Positions 34,001 to 45,992 of a DNA stretch of 64,000 nucleotides are shown here, one piece after another. This DNA is from Collybiopsis luxurians FD-317 M1 (lineage: Eukaryota; Basidiomycota; Agaricomycetes; Agaricales; Omphalotaceae). The DNA is taken from NCBI GenBank assembly GCA_000827265.1, contig KN834829.1:42064-106063 (forward strand), given 5' to 3'. The notes beneath the pieces were generated by a model. It searched no databases. It saw nothing but the letters and a program-made list of their open reading frames with translations, and had not been told where the DNA came from. The position numbers and the translations under genes were made by a program. Every line of letters begins with the position of its first letter. The stretch's first letter is position 1.

Positions 34001-34178
34001 TCAAACATCAAACCGTCTGAGAATCAAATTACTGTTTAGTATGGAGGTTAAGAACTAATGGAAACTTACAAAGGGTAGAGGGTACATTGTGGCCTGCCGT
34101 TCCAAATGTGACATCGAAGGTGGCTCCATAGACCGCGACAGTCGCTGTGAGAGCAAGCGTCAAGGCTGTTCTCAGCAT
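31050..34178 (-). CDS. Secreted alpha-L-arabinofuranosidase, GH51
   Basis: A multi-exon gene on the minus strand. The ATG at 34178 gives a signal peptide (MLRTALTLALTATVAVYG) followed by TFDVTFGTAGHNVPSTL. Then come SGDGGLYAE spliced to LIQNRAFQQVTP, GFIYTGSFFYRTPSPPA, SLFPPTFNNRANGFRLDL and NTDGLGLFEYLQWIEDMDMQ. The acid/base Glu is in LNYIEIGNEDFFSPAT and the likely nucleophile Glu in the QGEYACMTNNAGTDL exon. These are GH51 hallmarks. The end reads LSFTPGSTAGTGTILTAP to SVLTVVG at 31050. The enzyme removes terminal L-arabinose from arabinoxylan and pectin side chains outside the cell. At least ten short introns are present and no disruption was found in the exons read. Confidence 0.88.
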
Positions 34179-34890
34179 GGTGTTGCACTTGATTGGAGAA
34201 AAAAGGCAACGAGGATATGGACCTAGCGAACCACATAGAAGTAAAATTTATATAATACTGTCTGGGCTCCTAACGAGGAGCATGTGCGTCAAGAAGGCGA
34301 TGGGTCGTTTGTGCAGTGATTTAAGGGACGATGCGACCTCATGACGAAACGTCAGAGCACTTGAACCCTCGTTCATAATTATCGTTCGCGCCTATACATC
34401 CAAGCTAGGCAACCAGTGATCTATAGATAGCCTAGTCTGGGAAGTTTCAACCTTGCTCGATTAAATTAGAACTCATCAACGTTCTGTTTCGCAGTGAATT
34501 ATCCGTGATAATAAGAATTTTTCGTCCGGTCCGGAAAGGGTGAGTGTCCTATGTAGACGAGAATGAGAGTGAAATCGCGAGTGGATGCGACAGATATATC
34601 CAGGTGACTTCCTAGAACTTCTGGAAATATAGCGGATCGAGAGGCAAAACAAAAGTGGAAATGTTCGCAGGATACAGCGGAAATCGACAAGAGTTTGTGA
34701 TGGTGGTTTTACTTCATTGACGGGCCGACACGAGCAGTACACGATCACATGAGTACCACTGGCACGTGTCCAATAGCCGTCTCAGAGTGGTAAAGTCTTT
34801 ATGGCAAAGCCATTGCAATTGAGTGCTTCGGCGATGAATTTTTGAAACTTGATGTAAACGCGCGGAAATTAATAGTTTCATTCCGGATCA
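34179..34890. other. Intergenic interval
   Basis: Promoter side of the GH51 gene and 3' side of the O-methyltransferase. A TATA-like word occurs near 34247 (complement TTATATAAAT). No gene. Confidence 0.5.
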
Positions 34891-36844
34891 TTACATACAC
34901 GACGCGTCTGGAATATCTATGGGTATGGGTCTTGCTTCGATTTGGACAGAGGCTGCATCTCCACGTTCACGTCTGACGTTTGAAATGGCCCATCCGGTTT
35001 CGTCGAGCAATTGATTCAGCTCATCGTAGGTACGCTCTTGAGCGTTGAGACAGATAAACATCTTGTAAAGAAAACCCCCTTAAGTGTATACAAACGACGG
35101 AGACTTCGCAGCTTACCGCCATATCCAGGACGTACGAAGGCTCGTTCAATGACCCGAAATTAGCCAGAAGAGGGTCTGGTGCTTCGTCCGCTCCTTTCCC
35201 ATTTACAAGAGCACCCGTTGGAGATCGACAGACGTAGGGCATGACGCAGTCCATAATAACTAGTCTAGTTGACTCCTGGGCCGCATGACGGAGACGTTTA
35301 AGGATTTTGACGCAACTACTGTAAGACCAATTGTGAAGTATAAATTTCAGCAGAAAAACGGAAGCATCCTTATGTGGCTGAGGGTCGAAGAAGTTGTATG
35401 CTTGATTCTTCAGTCAGTACATTAAATGTATCCGAGGAAGATATTAAGGACACCTTCGAGTTTGACTTGTCCTGTCTGTAGTGCTTCCGGCATTCTTTCG
35501 GTCCAGACCTTCGGAGTCGTTGTCAGAGTTAAGCGTTGCTAGTAATCTGGTTCGTACCTGTGTTGCATTATCGACAACTTCTGGCAAATCTTGTACAATC
35601 AGCCTTAGGTCTGGAAACTGCTTTGCCAACGGAAATAAGATATTGCCAATGTTGCCTCCTACATCAATCACTTTTGAACCTTTAGAGAGCGTATTCCATT
35701 CAAAAGCTGAAATTATGGAGTGCAACGAAGCATCCATCTCCGGTTATTCGAGACCCTTACGAAGGAAAGTAAAAGTAATTACCGTTTAGAATGATGTCAG
35801 GTCGCTGCATTCTTTCCATCCCCTCCATAGCTGAGTCGAAACGGATACGTCGACCTCTTTTCTCATCCAATTGTATAAAACTGTAATACGACAGCAAGGT
35901 ATTATAGGCCTTATTCAGAGGTGTACGAAGCTGCTCTTCTTCATGAAGCATGGCAGGGTCATTTAAAGTTTCCCAGGCAAAAGCTGCCCCTTTGAAGCAT
36001 TCATCTAAACTGAAAGAAGATATAGGAATGGAGTGGTAGAAGTCGGTGAAACCTACTGCAGTCCAACCAGAGCGGCTATCCCATTAGTGTTTTTATATTT
36101 TTCGAAAGGCCTATAGGGTATGTCAGAATGTCTTTCAATATACCCTGCCAACTTGTCGAGGGATTGAAAACCTACTTTGAATGAATCTCGCTGATAGACT
36201 TTTGGGTATCCAATAAACTCGAGGCCCGGTTATTCGCGAATACATCGGGAGAAACTTCCCTATAGACATGATTGGAGCAGAGGTATCGGAGAAACCGTGC
36301 TAAACCAGTTTTTCAGGTGCTCAGCTACTCGAAAGCGGAGGAATGCAAAGGCGATACCTAGCTTCTGAGGATCTTGACCATTGCACTTAGCAATATCTCG
36401 GACATGCATTCCCTACAGGAGAGCAAGAGATGAATCAGGGGAACGTCAAGTATGCCAGCGGGATAGATACCTCTTTCCCCGCGTCTCTCAAAATCTCCGT
36501 AACATGAGATTCTAGACACACACGTAAGGCCATGGATTTGAAAAGCTTCACAGATCGTGAGTCAACCAACGCAAAATGTTGATGTACATAACTTCACTTA
36601 CTCCTCCTACGACGTGAAATAAAACGACTTGCGGCGGTGCTATAATAGCTTCCAGCTGTAGAGCTGCCGCACCGATGATTCTTGTAGCCTCCATGACTTC
36701 ACTGTTATTTCTGAATCCTTCCGATGAAGGCTCAAATGGCTCTCTGATATCTGGGATCGAAGTTCCATCTCTGGAACATGCCAGCTGGAGTGAGCCAACG
36801 GCTTTGGTAATTGTATCGAGTAGCTGTTGAACTTCGGAAGACAT
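34891..36844 (-). CDS. SAM-dependent O-methyltransferase (COMT-like)
   Basis: Starts at 36844 with MSSEVQQLLDTITKAVGSLQ, the usual N-terminal helix of fungal COMT-like proteins. After several short exons the SAM-binding motif appears as GSKVIDVGGNIGN, followed by FPDLRLIVQDLPEVVDNA. Later exons read YNFFDPQPHKDASVFLLKF with ILHNWSYSSCVKILKRL (the His at the catalytic-base position), VIMDCVMPY, DPLLANFGSLNEPSYVLDMA and FICLNAQERTYDELNQLLDE. The tail ends at TAA 34891-34893. Such enzymes transfer a methyl group to a hydroxyl of a small molecule, often in secondary metabolism; the substrate is unknown. No biosynthetic cluster partner is visible nearby. Confidence 0.82.
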
Positions 36845-37466
36845 AGTGGCAGTATGGAACGGAACTATCGAATGCGCTCAATGAGATTTTATACTGGAAA
36901 ACAAGACACGGCCGCGACTATGTCTCGTTTCGGTTAATCCAGGGAACCCGTTAGATTCCCAGTATCCCGCCAGATACTCAATAAACCAATCTCAGATACA
37001 GGAAATCAACCGGAACAACGTTCTTTCCGGGCTCCATCGTAAACATGTTGGTGTAACGGAACGTGAATACTAAAGAAACACAAGACTAAACTGGATTCCG
37101 TATAATCGTTGCCCCCAAGCCGGTCATACCAAGTCTAACCTACCATAATTGCATGCCGGCGAAAAGTGTAGAAACCTCACCTATAGCCTGTCCAGCCTCG
37201 CGCGGGATCTCAACGGCTGCGAAAGCGCTCTAACGCGGCACTAGACTGCCCCTTTTGGCGGTAGTAAGAGATGAACCTCATTCATTCTCGCCGCTTTTCC
37301 CTCTATTCGATACGATTTAGCTCTATAACCCACTCTAAGATGCCCAAAGTTCCGAAGTCAAAATGGGATAGTGGCAATCGGCCAAGCAGACCATCGTATG
37401 CAACGAAATTGCATTTGGATTATTTCCACAAATACGTATGTATCAAGTTATCCTTCCAAAACTCAT
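36845..37466. other. Intergenic interval
   Basis: No gene recognised between the methyltransferase start and the end of the small secreted protein gene. Short plus-strand frames here have no motif. Confidence 0.5.
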
Positions 37467-38019
37467 TTACAACACCTTCCCGGCTCCGTTCTTAATCTTT
37501 ATATTCGTCAGCTGTCCATTAGCCACATCCGCCGTCACCACGCAGTGATGGTTCGGAGCGTCACCGCACTTGGGAGCATTCCACAGCTCGAACGAAACAT
37601 GAGTGGCGGTCGCCGTTGCCGAACCGGATGTGGCGGCGTGGAAAACGATATCTTTTGAGGCTACGGGTTTATTTGGAAGTCCCAATTTTGCGAGGTGGTC
37701 ATTGATGGCTGTGACGGCGTATCCTTCTACTCTATCCTTTGAGAGCGAGGATGCGTAGTAGACGGTCAGACGGGTGTCTCCTTCAGATGAAGTTGTCGAT
37801 GCAGAGTCTGCGCGTGGAAGGTGGGATAATTGGTCCGGAGAGCGGTCTACGATAGATCCGGAGAGCTCCCTTGCGTCCATATCGACCTAGATGAATTGGA
37901 CATTAACACTCATTCACAGTGAAAATAGAACCCAAGCTCGGACTACTCACAGGAACGTAAGGTGCAGCAAAAGCAACGCAAGCGAAAGCAGTGACAATGA
38001 CGGAGAGTGAGAGACGCAT
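37467..38019 (-). CDS. Small secreted protein, unknown function
   Basis: Two exons, 37951-38019 and 37467-37886, encode 162 residues. The first exon is a clear signal peptide (MRLSLSVIVTAFACVAFA, likely cut after Ala), and the 64-bp intron has GTGAGT and TAG ends. The mature part has a Ser/Asp-rich segment, then TRLTVYYASSLSKDRVEGYA, SKDIVFHAATSGSATA and a C-terminal KCGDAPNHHCVVTAD with two cysteines that could form a disulfide. I do not recognise the family. It is the size of fungal secreted effectors and fruiting-body proteins, but that is only a size argument. Confidence 0.75.
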
Positions 38020-39188
38020 TGCGAAGAGAAGAGATGTGTAAGAGAAAGATTGATGAACGCTTCTTTGAAACCAGCAAAGAGGTAGGTGTGAATTCGACCT
38101 GCGAGTTGGGAGTTCAATGGGCTGAATCCCTCCTCTATTTATACCTTTCCTTTCCCCTCCCCAGGTATGGGGAATGTTCTTTTTCTGCCGATCCTTTCGT
38201 CCCTCGTGTGGTAATTTCCAATAATCTCAGTTAATCATGGAGGCAGGGAAGTTTAATCGAGGCGTTTGGGTACAGCGACCATTTCTGATTTCTATAACTT
38301 CGGTTAATTGTGATGGGATGTTAGGTAGACGCACACACCTACCGAGACCAATGTATTCAACATTGACAAGTCAGCCAGGGTATGTCTCGAGTAAAAGTCA
38401 GTAGTGTATCAAAATGGCCAGATTCTCCCCTAGTGAAAGAATTCTTCGCACTATTGACTTGCGTAGAATCAACGCTATGGTTATTCGCATGATTCCATCC
38501 TCAAAAGCTACCACAAGGTCAACCTTTAGAACGGCAGTGCAAAAACGAAATACCCGTGAACCCTGGCAGCGAATCACACTCGATTCTGATTTGCATCGAC
38601 CAAGAACCCACGATAGGCGCATAGTCTAGTACGTGGTTTTTTTCTTGGCTTCGAGAACAAGTTTACGACGTACATTTACCCGGAATGATAAGTCGAGATC
38701 TCGCAGCGACTCAGATGGACAGCGATTCATAGTTAAGCTTAGGATTCATCTTGGGAATGAGGGTGAGCGCCGGTTTCACCTGGACCATGCGAGCATGCAG
38801 GGAGGGAAAGATATTCGCAGGCCTGGAGGAGGCCGAATGGCAACGACCCAAAGCGGGACAGCCTTTTCAACCCTTGCGCCTACCGTGCACGAGAATCTTC
38901 TACGGACGCGATAATACTTACACCACTTCGATATCTCCTCAGCTGCCACAGCATTCAATAACCTTCCTAATGTTCAATCAGGTCGTCGCCGTCATCGCCA
39001 TCGTCGTAAGAGGTAAAGAAAGATTGTACCTAGAAAAGTTCTATGAGCGAAATAGCATACACACACCTATAAAAAAAAAAAAAGTCAAATCACAGCGAAC
39101 ACGATCATAAACCAAAATGTCTTTCAACCCGAAACTGGGGCCATGAACAAGAAAAAATAGCGCAAAAATACAGAACATACTTGAGAAT
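38020..39188. other. Intergenic interval
   Basis: Promoter region of the small secreted protein (start at 38019), then no supported gene. Frames on the plus strand at 38633-39110 have no recognisable motif. Confidence 0.5.
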
Positions 39189-39293
39189 GGGCCTGACCGG
39201 GAATTGAACCCGGGACCTCTCCCAATCGACTTGCTTATGCAAGCGGATTTTGTTAAACCCGAAGGGAGAATCATACTACTAGACCATCAGGCC
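39189..39293 (-). tRNA. tRNA-Pro (anticodon CGG) with intron
   Basis: Read on the minus strand, a perfect 7-bp acceptor stem is formed by GGCCTGA at the 5' end and TCAGGCC near 39190-39196, with a C discriminator. The D arm contains TGGTCTAGTAGTATGAT. The anticodon stem is CTCCC/GGGAG with loop TTCGGG(T), giving anticodon CGG. About 32 nt of intron follow the base after the anticodon. The T arm GTCCCGGGTTCAATTCC has the normal GGTTCAA loop. Removing the intron leaves about 73 nt. It reads CCG proline codons. Confidence 0.93.
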
Positions 39294-39680
39294 GTTATTC
39301 ACATGGGCACAAACATGCACTACATGTATTTTCCCATGCGCATTCTCGTACAAACTGATCATCTTTGACTCTGCTCCCTTTCGAACGATTCATTCGACAA
39401 ACGTTTGGGAGGGTTTTATGGAGGTTGAATTAAGGTGGGAACATGCCCTACGGATGTATTGGTCGTATCTAGGCAGTCAAAGCGGTTTTTATACTAGATA
39501 ATAACGGGAATATGAGAAAGCTATCGGGTATAAATACAATGCTACCATAAAGTACATATAACATAGAAAGTCGATAATGGATCCGAATGTCGATGAACGG
39601 TACGTACTGCAATAAACATAGCAACCATCCCTTTCGGCTCCATTCGTTCCCAATCATAAATCATCTCCAGGCTGTAGGCA
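39294..39680. other. Interval between tRNA and membrane protein gene
   Basis: No gene recognised. It contains the 3' flank of the membrane protein gene. Confidence 0.5.
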
Positions 39681-40420
39681 CTACACATTCCGAGCCGGCA
39701 GCGGTTCATCGAGCATTTTCCTCCCATCCCTCGTAGATTGAACCATAGCGACGATGGATATAATAATGATCACCGTTAGCACGATCCACCCGAGCCACGC
39801 AAACGCCAGTAATGCAGATAGAATTCGACAGGATTCAAAGTGTTGACAGTTTTCGAGATCGCCGAAAATACTCTGCGCGCAACGAGCACAGTTAGATAAC
39901 GAGACACAACAAACAATGTTCGAGAAGACGCACAGAAGCAGCAGCGGCCCCGCCGATCCATAGGAACCACAAAATGACCAAACCGATGAACTCTTGCCAA
40001 TATAGCCGTATATAGTGAAATTTGATATTTTCGATGAAGAATATACACAGCCTGCGAATGGAAGAAATGAAAATTTGCTTCATGATGCGCAGCAGCAACT
40101 TGTTTTAATCTGCATATGAAGTCCACGTACATTAGCACGAGCCAGAGCATCGTTGCGATGGAGGTGAAGAGTAGTTCTGCGATGACCGGGTCTGAAAAAG
40201 TTCGAGTCAGGCTCGCGAATGAAGGCGCTGCAAGGCATGGAGTATACCGTAGAAGTTTACGCTGAGAGTCTCATTAATTCGAACGCAACACAGTACGAAT
40301 AGAATGAAGGTGAAGACGAGCTAAAATGAGCTGAAGAGTCAGTAGCTGTGATCCTGGAATAAAAGCGAGACTCACCAAAGCAATATAGAGGAACGTTCTG
40401 ATCCAACCCAAGTGCGCCAT
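39681..40420 (-). CDS. Small four-helix membrane protein, unknown function
   Basis: Exons on the minus strand join as MAHLGWIRTFLYIAL, LVFTFILFVLCCVRINETL, DPVIAELLFTSIATMLW to YVDFICR, then a later exon with EFIGLVILWFLWIGGAAAAS and finally IFGDLENCQHFESCRILSAL, FAWLGWIVLTVIIIISIVAM and a short tail MLDEPLPARNV ending at 39681. Four hydrophobic segments and the pattern WxGGAAAAS...C..FESCRILSALLAF resemble the MARVEL-like small membrane proteins common in agarics. Function is unknown. Fragments of this gene and of its upstream flank recur in every unit of the G-alpha array next to it, so the two genes were duplicated together. Confidence 0.75.
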
Positions 40421-41455
40421 TTTCGAAGCTGTTTGCAGCTGCTAATAGGAGAAGATTCCTAAGGTTCCAGTAGAGTACGACTTGGTATATTAACGATGAG
40501 TGGTATAAGTGCAATTCGTGGAAGCCAGCTATAGGTTAATGTGAAGAGGAGTGGCGGTTGGAAGAAGAGAAGTGAAGCTGTTGAATTCGCCCCATCAGGC
40601 TTCTGCATGGCACGCTGACGTCATGTCCGGGGTGTGTTCGGATATCCGGTCCGGCTCTGCCTTTTATATCGACATCTTAGCGTCGATACTTTCAGCGAGA
40701 CCAAGTATTAAGTACCTTTTACTTTATCGAGTACATTACAAGTATCCTTAGTGCTGCCCGTGGCAACAATCCCCGACTCCAGCAAGAGAAAGTAATTGTT
40801 CTGTCGCAACGGTGATACATTCGGTTGCAATGCTATCAACTGAATTCTTCAGAGTGTTCAGGAAGCTAGCCGACAAAATGTCATTGGGAAAATCAACCCT
40901 CTTTTTCGAGAGGAAAAGATCTGAGCAAAGGATGTGCGATACCAGCTTCAAATGTTTGCAAGTACATCTCATAGACAGATAAATACAGATTCCTATCGAA
41001 GGGCGACTGAGTGGTATACGCCTCGATACATGTTCTCGCAATGTTGGGGACAGCAGCAGCAGCTTTGGTAGTTCAAGAAGAATTTAAGGGAAAGCACATC
41101 AGGGTCTCTAGCCTTAGTTTTTCAGTTGTAAGTCTCTCAACAATTCAGTGGCAGGGGAACTGCAAAAGGGACAACAGGCAACTGTATTGCTATATCCACT
41201 AACAATGGTTATTGTTTACAGAAGCTCTATCCCAACTGCATAAGCCAGGGGGCGGAGAGAAAAGAGAGAGAATGTAGGGCCTGAAAAGTTTTCCACGTAT
41301 GAGAATATAGAGATTAGATAAGGGTGTGTGAAAGAGTTACTTATTGGGGCGAAATTTAGGAAGTTGGCCGATCGAAGCAAACACAACCCTCCCTTCCCTT
41401 CGGTCAGAGTCGGGGATGGCCCGACAAATTTGTTAAGCAGATATTTAAAGGGCTA
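40421..41455. other. Interval between the membrane gene and the first G-alpha-like gene
   Basis: The flank at 40500-40750 is shared with 43500-43890 and 50400-50560. It contains GCACGCTGACGTCA and a TTTATATCGA word near 40664. A 97-codon open frame on the minus strand (41041-40748) has no recognised motif and is not called as a gene. Confidence 0.5.
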
Positions 41456-42915
41456 TCACATGCATGTACATCGCGATGCTTTGAGAGCATTTGCTAGAAT
41501 CGTCTCCTTGACAGCTGCAGAGATGAGGCGAATATTTGCAGGATCGTCCCCCCGAGTTAAGCTAGAAGGCAATTCGATAATATCAGAGTATCCACCGGTA
41601 CACCAACAATACAGTACTTACTGTGGATAGACACTTAATCTAGCACGATTAAATTGCATAAACTTCCACAGAATGTACTTGGTCGCCTTATTGATATCAT
41701 TACCACCTGTGTATTCTGGGAAGTAGCGCTCTAATGGGACCTAAATGTAACGTTGAAACAGACAACATTTACCGCAAGAACATAATGAAACCATTACCCT
41801 GGCCAACTTTTTCTTGAACTCATCAATTTCGTTCAGGAAAAGGATTATAGTTGTGTTAAGAAACCAGCGAGAATTGATGACACTCCCGAACAGAATTAGA
41901 GTTTCCATCAGTCGAGTCTGTGGATCTCAATGTTAATGATATGGGATGATCAATTACAACAAATCAAACGCACCTTGTTGCTATTGTCCGGTAAAACTTG
42001 GTCATAATCAGTCAATGCTACGCAGAAGATAATATTAGTGACAGTTTCAAAGCAGTGTATCCATTTTCGATATTCAGTCCGCTGACAGCCTACATAATAT
42101 ATGCAAAGGCTGTTTGCAATAAAAGTCAATGGCGCATAAGAATATGGGACGAAGTAGGACCCACGAAAGCTGCCCCACGGTGAGACGAATTTCTTCTATT
42201 CCCGTGCTCTTCTCCTCCGACACTCTCGATATGTCGGCTTCTGTTGGGAGATAGTCGGGGGAGCCTATCCGGAGAACGTGGTCGAGCAAACTTTACAATA
42301 TAGCTTGATGACGGGAGTAACACCAGAAATAATATACTCACTAAGGCGCACCATCCATAAGATGAAACTCACTGTCCTTTTGGTCGAGGACCTTACTCAT
42401 GACAGGGTCGGACCAGAGCTGATGTATTGCATATGCAATATCTGGGGAAAGTGTGAATGGCGTTCCTTCATCTACCCTGCAGTTCATGACCTTGTCTGCG
42501 AACATCTACATATAGAGTAGATGTAACGTCATTAGGTGAACAAAACAAAGTACACCGTGCCTCAACACTCACCGTATTGGATTCGACGCCAAAGTCCATC
42601 TCAAACTTGCGCATGGCGAGAATAATAGCCTGCGCTGAATAAAGGACAGTTTGGCAAACTTTACTGCGATATACAGCGTGCTCTTGCTCTGAGAGGCCAG
42701 AGTTTCGCTTTAATCCGTTGACAATAGATTTTTGAGACTCTTGGGAGCCTGTTGAAGAGTTAAAGAAAGGAAGGCGACCGGTAAAGGATCAGATACTCAC
42801 CTAGAATGAGAATTTTGCATTCTCTCTTGAAAATCCTTGAGTCCTCCTCAATTTGCCTGTCAATGGCGTCACTTCTCTTGTCTTTTTGGTTTGGCTGAGA
42901 TATAAGATTGCCCAT
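41456..42915 (-). CDS. G-protein alpha-like protein, array copy 1
   Basis: About eight exons join without a stop into a protein of G-alpha length (about 360 residues). Exon 1 (42915-42801) is [20 protein letters not shown] to KILILG; the G2/S6 pattern fits N-myristoylation. The P-loop reads GSQESQKS instead of GxGESGKS. The helical domain follows ([26 protein letters not shown]). Then come [37 protein letters not shown] (normally DVGGQRSERKKW), [18 protein letters not shown] (NEID instead of NKxD), and [16 protein letters not shown]. It ends [22 protein letters not shown] and KASRCTCM at TGA 41456. The family is certain. GTP binding is doubtful because several contact residues are changed. 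Confidence 0.82.
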
Positions 42916-43079
42916 GAGTGTTAGAGGATGGTCGCTGGAGGACGTAGGAAGCACGCAAGAAGATGAAGGCTGTCAGAACAAAACGAACGCGAACCTGAGA
43001 TAGACCAGGCTTTTGACAAGCTGGTTCCCAGCCCATATAAACGCGTTTCTAGGGTCCAATTCATCCCAACCCACTTGGT

Positions 43080-43890
43080 GCGGCCCGGAAGGGCTGCATA
43101 CCGTAGAAGATTACGCTGAGAGACTCATTAATTCGAATGCAACCCAGTGCAAAGAATCCAGAATCCAGATGAAGACGAATTATAATGGGCCGGAAAATAA
43201 GCAATTTCGCCTCCCGAAAAACGGATATTTGTTTCTCAGTCGAATGCGGGCCAATATGGATTCACGACAAGAAGTATAGGTATGGCTCGTAGATACCATT
43301 TATTAAATGATAACAACAGAGAGGTCAATTCGGGGAGGAATAGTAGTGGTTGAACGAAGAGAAGGTGCATAGAGTAGATTATAGATACTCTCGCTCAGCC
43401 TGCTGGGCCTACGGCTTACTTGAGGAACAGTACACTGGGACGAAGTTTAATCTGCGTCTCGGAAACACCCGAGAACTTTATATTTTGCGAGCATTTTGCG
43501 AAATGTATAAGTGCAGTTCGTGGCAGCCAGTTATCAAATAGATAGGTCAATGTGAAGAGGAATGGCGGTTGGAAGAAGAAAAGCGAAGCTGTCGAATTCG
43601 CGCCATCAGGCTTCTGCATGGCACGCTGACGTCACACTCGGAAGCAAATTCCGTCCGGCGTCTGCTCGGATGTCCGGTCCGGCTCTGCCTCTTATATCGA
43701 CCTCTTAGCCTCTTTAGCGAGTTGCAAAAGCAAAGAAGACCCAGAGAGGGCGGATAGATTTATATAAGATCCGTTTGTGTCTAACCTTATCCCGCTTACT
43801 TGGGATGTTTGCAAATCGTTGCCGACAGTAGGGTGACCAAGTACGCGCTAAGTATCTTTTACTTGATCGAGTACATTACATTGGGGGGAA
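43080..43890 (-). pseudogene. Relic of the four-helix membrane gene, unit 1
   Basis: 43098-43185 matches the exon region at 40248-40330 (CGTAGAAGATTACGCTGAGA, then CTCATTAATTCGAATGCAAC). 43500-43890 matches the upstream flank at 40500-40745, including CTTCTGCATGGCACGCTGAC. Sequence between them is degenerate and no protein can be read. Confidence 0.7.
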
Positions 43891-43978
43891 GTTTAATCTG
43901 CGATTCAAAATACTTGGTTTATTTCGGAAACCCATGATATGCCCCGACAACTTTGTTAAGCGGATATTTAAAGGGCTA

Positions 43979-45437
43979 TCATAGGATGTTCCGTGCTTTG
44001 AGAGCATTTTGTAGAATCGTCTCCTTAACAATTGAAAAGATGAAGCAAATATTTGTAGGATCGTCCCCCTGGGTTAAGCTAGAAGGCAGGCAATTAAATA
44101 ATATCAGAATAACCAACAATACAGTACTTACCACGGATAGACACTTGATCTAGCACGATTAGCTTGCATAAACTTCCACAGAATGTACTTGGCCGCCTTA
44201 TTGATATCATTACCACCTGTGTATTCTGGGAAGTAGCGCTCTAATGGGACCTAAATGTAACGTTGACACAGACAATTTTAATTTTACCGCAAGAACAGAA
44301 TGAAACCATTACCGTGGGCAGCTTTTTCTTGAACTCATCGATTTCGCTCAGGAGCAGGATTATACTTGTTCTTAGAAACCAGCGAGAATTGATGACACTC
44401 TCGAACAGAATTAGAGTTTCCGTCAATCGATTCTGTGGATTCCAAGATTGAATGGACTGAGATAATCAATTACGACAAATTAAACCCACCTTGTTGCTTT
44501 CGTCCGGTAAAACTTGGTCATAATCAGTCAATGCTACGCAGAAGATAATACTAGTGACAGCTTCGAAGCAGTGCATCCATTTTCGGCGTTCAGTCCGCTG
44601 ACAGCCTACATCATATATGCTCAGGCTATTTGCAAAAAAGGTCAACGACGCATAAGAATATGGGACGAAGCAGGACCCACGGGAGCTGCCCCATGGTGAG
44701 ACGAATTTCTTCTATTCCCGTCTTCTTCTTCTTCTCCCACACTCTCGATATGTCGGCCTCTGTTGGGAGATAGTCGGGGGAGCCTATCCGGAGAACGTGG
44801 TCGAGCAAACTTTACAATATAGCTTGATGACGGGATTAACACCAGAAATAATATACTCACTAAGGCGCACCATCCATAAGATGAAACTCACCGTCCTTTT
44901 TGTCGAGGACCTTACTCATGACAGGGTCGGACCAGAGCTGATGTATTGCATATGCAATATCTGGGGAAAGTGTGAACGGCGTTCCTTCATCCACCTTGCA
45001 GTTCATGACCTTGTCCGCGAACATCTACATATAGAGTAAATGTAACGTCATTAGGTGAACAACACAAAGTACATTGTGCCCCAACACTCACCGTATTGGA
45101 TCTGACGCCAAAGTCCATCTCAAACTTGCACATAGCGAGAATAATAGCCTGTGCTGAATCAAGGACGTTTTGGCTAACTTTACTGCGATACATAGCGCGC
45201 TCTTGCTCTGAGAGACCAGAGTATCCCTTGAATTTCATGATAATAGATTTTCGGACCGTTGGGGAGCCTGTTGAGAAGTTAAAAAATGGATGATGACCGG
45301 TAAAGGATCAGATACTCACCTAGAACGACGATTTTGCATTCTCTCTTGAAATTCCCTGGGTTCTCCTCAATTTGCCTGTCAATGGCGTCACTTCTCCTCT
45401 TGGCCTTTTGGCTTGGTGAAGAAATAAGATTGCCCAT
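43979..45437 (-). CDS. G-protein alpha-like protein, array copy 2
   Basis: Same exon plan as copy 1, open throughout. It begins [20 protein letters not shown] at 45437, with the myristoylation pattern kept. The P-loop is GSPTVRKS (Lys-Ser kept, glycines lost). Later exons read [48 protein letters not shown] (Asp kept, second Gly changed to Cys), [20 protein letters not shown] (SEID instead of NKxD), [31 protein letters not shown] and a C-terminus ALKARNIL, closest of the three to a normal G-alpha tail. Of the three copies it looks least diverged in switch II. Whether it binds nucleotide, receptors or beta-gamma is unknown. Confidence 0.82.
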
Positions 45438-45589
45438 CAGTGTTAGAGGACGATCGCTGGAGGACGTAGGAAGCACGCAAGAAGATGAAGGCTGTCAGAA
45501 CAAAACGAACGCGAACCTGAGATAGACCAGGCTTTTGACAAGCTGGTTCCCAGCCCATATAAACGCGTTTCTAGGGTCCAATTCATCCC

Positions 45590-45700
45590 AACCCACTTAG
45601 TGCGGCCCAAGATTACGCTAAGAGTCTCATTAATTTGAATGCAATCCAGTGCGAAGAATCCAGAATCCGGGATGAAGATGAACTATAATGGACTGGGAAA
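45590..45700 (-). pseudogene. Relic of the four-helix membrane gene, unit 2
   Basis: AGATTACGCTAAGAGTCTCA and the following bases match 43105-43190 and 40255-40330. The 5' flank part found in unit 1 is missing here, so this unit carries a larger deletion. Confidence 0.65.
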
Positions 45701-45992
45701 TAAGCAATTTCGTCTCTTGAAAAACGGATATTTGTTTCTCAGTCGAATGCAGGCCAATAAGGATTCACGACAAGAAGTATAGGTACAGCTTGTAGATACC
45801 ATTTATTAAATGATAATAACAGAAGGGTTAATTCGAGCGGGAATAATATTGGTTAAAAGAAGAAAGGGTGCAAGTAGAGTAGATTGTAGGTACTGTCGCT
45901 CAGTCTGCTGGGCCCGCGGCTTACTTGAGGAACAGTACACTGGGATGAAGTTTAATCTGCGGCTCGGAAACCCGTGATGTGACCCCAGAACT

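Noticed and set aside
40748..41041. 97-codon frame between the membrane gene and G-alpha copy 1
   Set aside because: No family match and no equivalent open frame in the other units; likely chance.
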